From contig MU266802.1 of assembly GCA_021014945.1 (NCBI GenBank), forward strand, positions 1 through 13,569: 13,569 nt of DNA. Reading direction: 5' to 3'. The stretch is from Leucogyrophana mollusca (lineage: Eukaryota > Basidiomycota > Agaricomycetes > Boletales). This document shows positions 8,549-13,569 of the stretch, one piece after another. Position numbers and translations under genes: made by a program. The notes under the pieces were generated by a model, which worked only from the letters and a program-made list of their open reading frames with translations, had not been told where the DNA came from and ran no database searches. Within the stretch, counting starts at the first letter, position 1, and each line of letters opens with the position of its first letter.

Positions 8549-8727
8549 TGATCACGAGGTAGACGATGCAAGCAACGAGGCAGACTTGAAGCAAAGCCAT
8601 CAGAAAGGCGGATAAGTGAAGCAGCCAGAAAGGCGGTCGGGCAAAGCAACCAACAAGGTGGGCAACACAGCCAATGAGGCGGGAAACACAATCAACCAGG
8701 CAGGTTACACAAACGAGGCAGACGGAG
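8549..8727. repeat. Degenerate minisatellite, about seven units of 17-30 nt
   Basis: A head-to-tail series of purine-rich units reads approximately as CAAxCAACxAGGCGGGxAAC: AGCAACGAGGCAGAC, AGCCATCAGAAAGGCGG, AGCAGCCAGAAAGGCGG, AGCAACCAACAAGGTGGG, CAGCCAATGAGGCGGG, CAATCAACCAGGCAGG, CAAACGAGGCAGACGG. Spacing varies between units, and the strand is clearly biased (A/G-rich on plus). A 119-codon frame beginning inside it at 8674 is not supported as a gene. Confidence 0.65.
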
Positions 8728-9826
8728 TATGTAAGACAAACACAAAAACTTCCCGCGGAACGTCGGAAAATACGCCAACATAGCGGGAACGAATTTTCAG
8801 TGCCAATGACCCGACTGGATCCAGGAACCCAGGAGCGAGAGGTGCGGAAGAGGTTGCGCAGATGTCACCTGGAGACCACCGTCGAATGGGCTGCACGCTT
8901 AACGGTTGCGTACCCAAACATTGTGCTCTCCATGCAAGTGCTCGGAGCGCTGGCCCCTTGCATGCAAGGCTTTGCAGACGCCCCCAAGTCACAACTTTCT
9001 CGGAATCGCGGGGAGAACGCTAAGGTAATGTAAACCATTGGACCTCCTCTCTTCTTTTCATGCGGCGTCGTACTTAGCCCCACGATGGTTACGAGGAGGA
9101 CCACCGCCATTCAGCCCCGCCATCGGCGTGCTCAAGGTGTTCAGAAATTAAAACCGCTCACAGCAACTGAGTCGAGTGCCTGGGGACGCGGCGGAGAAGT
9201 ACAGGATTGAACGACATCACACCACAGCCCGCAGCACCAACCACTTGCCTCGGCAAAGGATGATGAGAATCTCGACGGTCCATGATAACGATCATCTCAT
9301 CTCACCAGCCAAGCAACGATTGAACGGCGGCAACTTGGGGAATATATATGATTGCTATCAATGGAACCCCCAGCCTTAGATTGTCGGATTACTTGGAAAG
9401 ATGAAACTGCCTACGGGAGGATGAGTCTCCCAAGTTTGCGTTGATCAGGATGTCCGCAGTCACACACCATGGCCAACCTCAGAACCGTAATCATCACTTC
9501 GTCGATAGCTAGTTTCGCCGGGTCTGGTCCCGCAGCGCTTCAAAGCGGTTCTGCAATGATGCACGTGGAGTTTCGGCACGCAATCAACATGTCCATAGAT
9601 GGGAGACGTACGAGTTCTTGAAGTTTCACAGCCATCTGTTGACGCAATCAGAGTGACCACAAATTCACAGATAGAGCAACGAACCTCGGAATGTACCCTC
9701 TTCATGGCAAGCTCGATGGAATCCGACTCGGAGGTAAGGTCTCCTGTAAACGTCCAATCATATCCTGAGTACACAGCGCTGTAATTAAAGGGTATACCGT
9801 CGTCTGATAAGCGGTGCGTGATCGTT
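8728..9826. other. Gene-poor stretch downstream of the membrane-protein gene
   Basis: No supported gene. It contains a perfect 12 bp palindrome CTTGCATGCAAG (8957-8968) with an extra CATGCAAG at 8931. A 173-codon minus-strand frame (9981-9460) overlaps the end of the membrane-protein gene and could be its alternative last exon, through a GT-AG intron at 9957-9894. It shows no family motif alone. Confidence 0.35.
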
Positions 9827-12243
9827 TCACGCAGGGTAGTAGGGTCCTCGATGGGAATGGAGGTGTACCGAAGCCTGGCCACACCCCGGGGTCCTGCGAA
9901 AGTTGGCACGCAGTTCAAGATCCAGGATGCACAAACAGTGGAAAAGTGTCGTCGCACCTTGGCAATTACATTCACAATCATCGTAATGTTTGGTTGCCAA
10001 GTCTTCTTCGCCCACGTCTGCTAGCAGGACATCAAACCTCCCAGCTGCACGCAAATCATCAATATTCGGACTACCCACTCGTCCGATGGTGTCTCGCATG
10101 GCTGGCAAGCGGCTCGCCAGCCATATGAGTTCCAAGACACCTCCGCTATTTACCGCACTAGCTTTGGGCGGGTGTTCAGAGTCGGCGTGCGTCATCCGAA
10201 TTGCCAGGATCAAAAGGATGATAGACGCGGAAAGTGCGAATGATAGCTATCCAGGATGTGTGCGGTTAATTGTTGCCCAGATATGGAACATTACTTACGG
10301 GAATCCAGTTGATCTGCCAGTGACAGTGTCAACGCATTACCTAGTGACGACGCTTGTACATACATTTAATCGGGTCTCCAGCATGAGCCGCGTGATTGTC
10401 GCTGAACCAATGGAATGATCAAAGCCACCGCCGGCCTCGCCAAGCTGACCAGCTGCGAGACAAGATAAATTAGGCCCGCTCGGGTCCGAGGGGATCATCA
10501 TCCCAGCTAATACGACAGACCTGTCCACATTGTCGTTGCAAGTACTCGAGGCAGAGCCGTTTCCATTTGATCTACGGAAAGAGTGAATGATGGGGTGGTG
10601 TTAGACGAATGCTCGGGGTCGAGCATTAGCAGTGGGTTTATTTGGGAGGCATTCATGCCTAGCAGTTGCATTAGGTACCTGGTAGGCACAGGTGGTTAAT
10701 AGCTAGGTATGTTCTATGATGTGAATAGTTAGACTGACGTATCCAGCATACTTGGCTGATAGCCACATTCGCCGGCGGCACTGTATCCCTCACTTTGTTC
10801 ACCGGCACTGCATATTGTACTGGTATCGGCTGGGGGAGCGAAGCTGAACGGAGCTAAAATCTACACGTGCAGTTACACATGCAGTGAGATGCAAATAGTC
10901 ACCTAGAAAAATTCACGCACCCATGTTTCATTTGTTGCTTGTTGGGTTGGATAAAACATCGACTCCGGCGAAACAGAGGTCCAAGTGGATGCAAGCGGTG
11001 CCTCAGAGGTGCTACTGAGTAAAGCGTTTGATTGGGCGTCCACTATTGCGCTTGTGCGGCGAAGAGATGTATTGCAGGTTACCCAGAACATATCTATTGT
11101 TGCGGATGCCTCCCCCACAGGAGACGCGTAGTAGGTCCAGTTCATGGGGATTATTGTGCGATCGAGAAGTGCAGCGCTGCCTTCAATGGCAGTAGTCACA
11201 AAGAAATTGAGCACACCCTGCATAGGTAGTTATAGTGCACGAGGTCTCTAGCTGACGGAGTGAATGACAGTACCAAGGGAGTGACCATATCGGTGTAGCA
11301 TAGGACTTGGTCCTTCCCTGCGAATAATCAAACAGCTACTATCGTATGGGAACTACAGGACTAGCAAAATACGCACACGGAACAAATGTCGATATACCAA
11401 AGTCGCCATTCTGGGTGTGAAGCTGCGTTGGACTCACCGTAAAGTTGTAAACCAGACCTGCGACGAGGGCACAGTCGACGTTTATGGTTGTGGCATTCAC
11501 GGTGACGTTGCCAATCTCCGAGTTGTCGAGCAGCACGTCGTACACAATCCCATTCGCCAGCCCAGCATTTCCCAGACCGGAAAGATTGCCAACAGACGGC
11601 GCGAGCGACGAGATGGTAGCCCAATCAAACGCTACAGAGTTGACCCAGGGGTCAGGCCAACCGACGGCAGTTGGGGCAGATGTTGTTACAGTGTTATTGA
11701 ACGTTTGAAATTGGATGATGGACGACGAAGCGATGTGCAGCACAGAGATGTTTAGAAGATATGTAGTGACGGATAACACTCCGAGCAGCGACGCAACGAC
11801 CTTGGTTTGCTGCCATAGGCCGTCAAGTGCAGCCCCTAATCCACCCCAGGCTCCTGTCACGTCGTGAATGGTGGTGAGCATCTGCCGCTGAGACAACCTG
11901 CGCGAAAGTGACACTCTCTGTGTCAAGTACACGAGGAGAGCAGTGTAGAGCTGGGGCCCCAATAAGCTAATCGCTTAGAAGACGCTGAATATGACATGAC
12001 ATGACTCACAGTGTAGAATGCTTGCAACGAAACGCTCAATGCGGTCGTCAGCATACTGGATTTCGACGTAATGGGCACGACGACACTGTGCTCCGTATGA
12101 CGGACCGCGAGTGCCACAAGACAGACGTGCAGCGCGATGAGAACGGTGTGGAGGCAATAACAAATCCGGCGAAGGGATGTTGAGGAGAGAATCCATCTCC
12201 CGCAAGGCAGCCACTTATTGACCATTGTATCCCTATTGCTCAT
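9827..12243 (-). CDS. Multi-pass membrane protein of a common Agaricomycete family, function unknown
   Basis: Nine-exon model: 12243-12010, 11950-11377, 11317-11274, 11217-10921, 10843-10803, 10678-10521, 10452-10364, 10313-10299, 10246-9827; about 623 aa. Membrane segments: about residues 26-46 (ICYCLHTVLIALHVCLVALAV), 63-88 across intron 1 (QAFYT|LYTALLVYLTQ), about 125-150, and a last one (LSFALSASIILLILAIR) in exon 9. Between the third and the last lies a long outer region with many N-glycosylation sequons (NIS, NNT, NLS, NVT, NAT, NFT, NTS, NAS) and a TSAIVDAQS motif. After the last segment, cytoplasmic motifs LELIWLASR and NIDDLRAAGRFDVLLAD fit the family as I remember it. Exons 1, 2, 4, 6, 7 and 9 are well supported; exon 3's donor and exon 5 are the weakest, and exon 8 is a 15 nt microexon. 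The far C-terminus is uncertain: the frame runs on to a stop at 9827, or splices (9957-9894) to a stop at 9460. Start ATG 12243 overlaps repeat copy B; ATG 12225 is an alternative. No function is known to me. Confidence 0.7.
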
Positions 12244-12978
12244 AGATGAATGACCTAAATGTTGGTTGGAGCCATCAACTTGAATCGTTCGAGAAAGTGG
12301 GGGTTATCTGACCGTCGAGCAGTAAGGTCTCGTCCTGTAAGGACGACTGCGACGACATCGAGGTGGTCATGTCTACAGGACGTTAATCGGGGAATAATAC
12401 TGGTGAGATGCTTTGGTAGGTGTCAACAAGGCAAGAAGACGACGGGCATAAAAGGGACGGTGGCCCGAATCAAAAAACGAGTCGAAATGATGCATCGGAC
12501 CCTCAGGGTCTAAATTTGCTTAGGAGAAGTGTCCATTCGTCAAGATATGATGCCCAACCAAGGTCTGCAATGGCGATGTGTGGGATCTGTGCACAGCCCC
12601 GATGACTTCAGCGTCGCGTTTTTGGAGCGCACGGGTGCGACTGCATCGTTACGTCGGTGTTATCTCAGCGCGGCAGATGGTCGGATGGATGGGTGCACGA
12701 GATGATCGTAAACCTGTCAAGGAGCTGAGGGGGATAAGGCATACCAAGAGATTGCTACCCAAGTCCTTATAATTCGTCACCCGGGTTCGTAACGCCCTTT
12801 CTAGCTTCCCGTATGTATTAGAACAGGCCTAGATACACTGATTCGGCACTTGTGAACTGGGTATTCCAAGTGAGAAGTTCCAATTTGAACGAGACACCCC
12901 CATTGACGGAGGAGAGGTTGTTGACAACTGGACTGAAGGCTATGTTTCGGCGGATTCCGCGTTGCTTCCGTGACCATA
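12237..12978. repeat. Interspersed repeat, copy B (direct partner at 5278-6118)
   Basis: Collinear, same-orientation relative of copy A, about 6.96 kb away and about 100 bp shorter, chiefly because it lacks the extra segment at about 5768-5858. It shares all the landmark strings listed for copy A. It covers the upstream region of the minus-strand membrane-protein gene and reaches its start codon, so it presumably contains that gene's promoter. No coding potential is recognised; several frames of 60-84 codons are not conserved convincingly between copies. Confidence 0.8.
12330..12346. repeat. Conserved short hairpin in repeat copy B
   Basis: Same perfect 7 bp stem and GTA loop as at 5371-5387, inside the longest block identical between the two copies. 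Confidence 0.6.
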
Positions 12979-13257
12979 ACAAGCCCCCAGTAACGCTGAC
13001 AGGTCGTAAGTCACGTGGAACGATGGCGACTTGGGCCCGACCCTGCCTGACCCCCACGCGGAAACGGTTGAGTCCCGAATGGACCTGGGGCCTGACAGAC
13101 TGACATCTGAATGGGCCATGCGCTCATGGATCATGGTAAGATTTAAGCACGTCAACTCGCCTCATTCAGGATACAACCCGCACTGTACCGCACCACATGG
13201 TCCTTGGCATGTATATAAACGACGTATGAGACCCTTCAAGACGATTTAGCTGCAAGC
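12979..13257. other. Spacer between repeat B and inverted tail; TATA-like site
   Basis: No supported gene. A TATA-like string GTATATAAAC lies at 13211-13220 on the plus strand, about 40 bp before the inverted tail, but no gene follows it, so its role is doubtful. Confidence 0.3.
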
Positions 13258-13556
13258 CTAGCCTCGTGTCCAGGCTGGCTACAGTTGACAGCGGCAAGCC
13301 CAGGTAATTTGCGGAGTTGGTATGAGCCGGGCAAGCCGCGTCAACTGTAGACAGCCTGGGCGAACTTGTCGCGATTTTGGCAGGCCCGCCAAATCAAGTT
13401 TTGGACTTAGTCGAATTTTCGCGTCGTTCACCTCACCATAGGAGTAGAGACCATGTATATCCCCTCGCAAACCCGAGTATACCAATGTATGCATTGTATC
13501 AACGTTCATGCTGGCCTACAGAAGGATCTGAAGCATAGTAGTTGTACAATAGCAGC
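13258..13556 (-). repeat. Inverted copy of the DUF6589-block tail
   Basis: Reading the minus strand from about 13556 down to 13258 repeats the order seen after the DUF6589 gene: GCTATTGTA, then the CTAAGTCC(A/G)AAACTTGATTTGGCGG block, then GCGACAAGTTCGCCCA, then a hairpin, then a CTGGA..CGAG.CTA-like end. The core (13357-13425) is very close to 5157-5228; the outer parts are only loosely similar. If this is the same element terminus, a DUF6589-type gene on the minus strand should lie beyond the right edge. Confidence 0.65.
13270..13359. repeat. Long imperfect hairpin at the inverted tail
   Basis: The arm at 13270-13295 pairs with 13335-13359 over about 25 bp with one mismatch and one single-base bulge, around a loop of about 39 nt. 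Its stem sequence (with TACAGTTGAC) is unrelated to that of the hairpin at 5226-5268, except for the CCAG next to the shared flank. Confidence 0.8.
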
Positions 13557-13569
13557 TGGCAATCCGAAG

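Noticed and set aside
8674..9033. 119-codon plus-strand frame as a gene
   Set aside because: It starts inside the minisatellite, its N-terminus is translated repeat, and there is no family motif or clear promoter.
5278..12978. Copies A and B as long terminal repeats of one retrotransposon
   Set aside because: The 6 kb between them holds a kinase-fold gene and a membrane-protein gene with no Gag, protease, reverse transcriptase or integrase motifs. The copies are also too diverged and unequal in length, and I see no TG..CA ends or primer-binding site.
1..13569. KDZ (Kyakuja-Dileera-Zisupton) transposon, CRISPR array or prokaryotic operon
   Set aside because: No KDZ transposase or TET/JBP motifs are visible. 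There are no regularly spaced repeats, and the genes are intron-rich and eukaryotic in layout.

Overview
The window looks like nuclear DNA of a basidiomycete fungus, most likely an Agaricomycete. The genes are split by very short GT-AG introns (49-77 nt, with one doubtful 124 nt case), and every recognisable protein belongs to a family I know as expanded in Agaricomycetes. I cannot name the species. Exon boundaries were worked out by hand from splice sites, reading frame and remembered family resemblance, with no alignment or RNA data.

Left block (1-5280): two divergent genes share a roughly 140 bp intergenic region. On the minus strand, running off the left edge, is a RecQ-like superfamily 2 DNA helicase with motifs I, Ia, II, III, V and VI. 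On the plus strand is a five-exon gene for a large DUF6589-type protein (about 1056 aa) that keeps the YDNIN, GDQLS and QEHLN motifs. After its stop codon comes a structured non-coding tail that ends in a perfect 12 bp inverted repeat. I read the block as a candidate, incompletely described DNA mobile element: helicase plus possible DDE-like enzyme plus structured terminus. This is inference; its left end is outside the window.

Middle block (5278-9826): a diverged non-coding repeat (copy A) abuts the tail of the left block. It is followed by an intact single-exon aminoglycoside-phosphotransferase-fold kinase gene (6659-7519, plus strand), then about 2.3 kb without a convincing gene. That stretch holds a degenerate minisatellite of roughly 21-30 nt units at 8549-8727.

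Right block (9827-13569): a nine-exon minus-strand gene encodes a multi-pass membrane protein with a glycosylated outer region, of a kind common in Agaricomycete genomes but of unknown function. Its first codons overlap the edge of a second, direct copy of the repeat (copy B, 12237-12978). At the far right (13258-13556) the structured tail of the left block reappears in inverted orientation, with a hairpin at the same place but of different stem sequence. A second, oppositely oriented copy of the element may therefore lie just past the right edge.

The kinase and membrane-protein genes show no functional link to the helicase/DUF6589 pair. They look like host genes lying in a repeat-rich neighbourhood.
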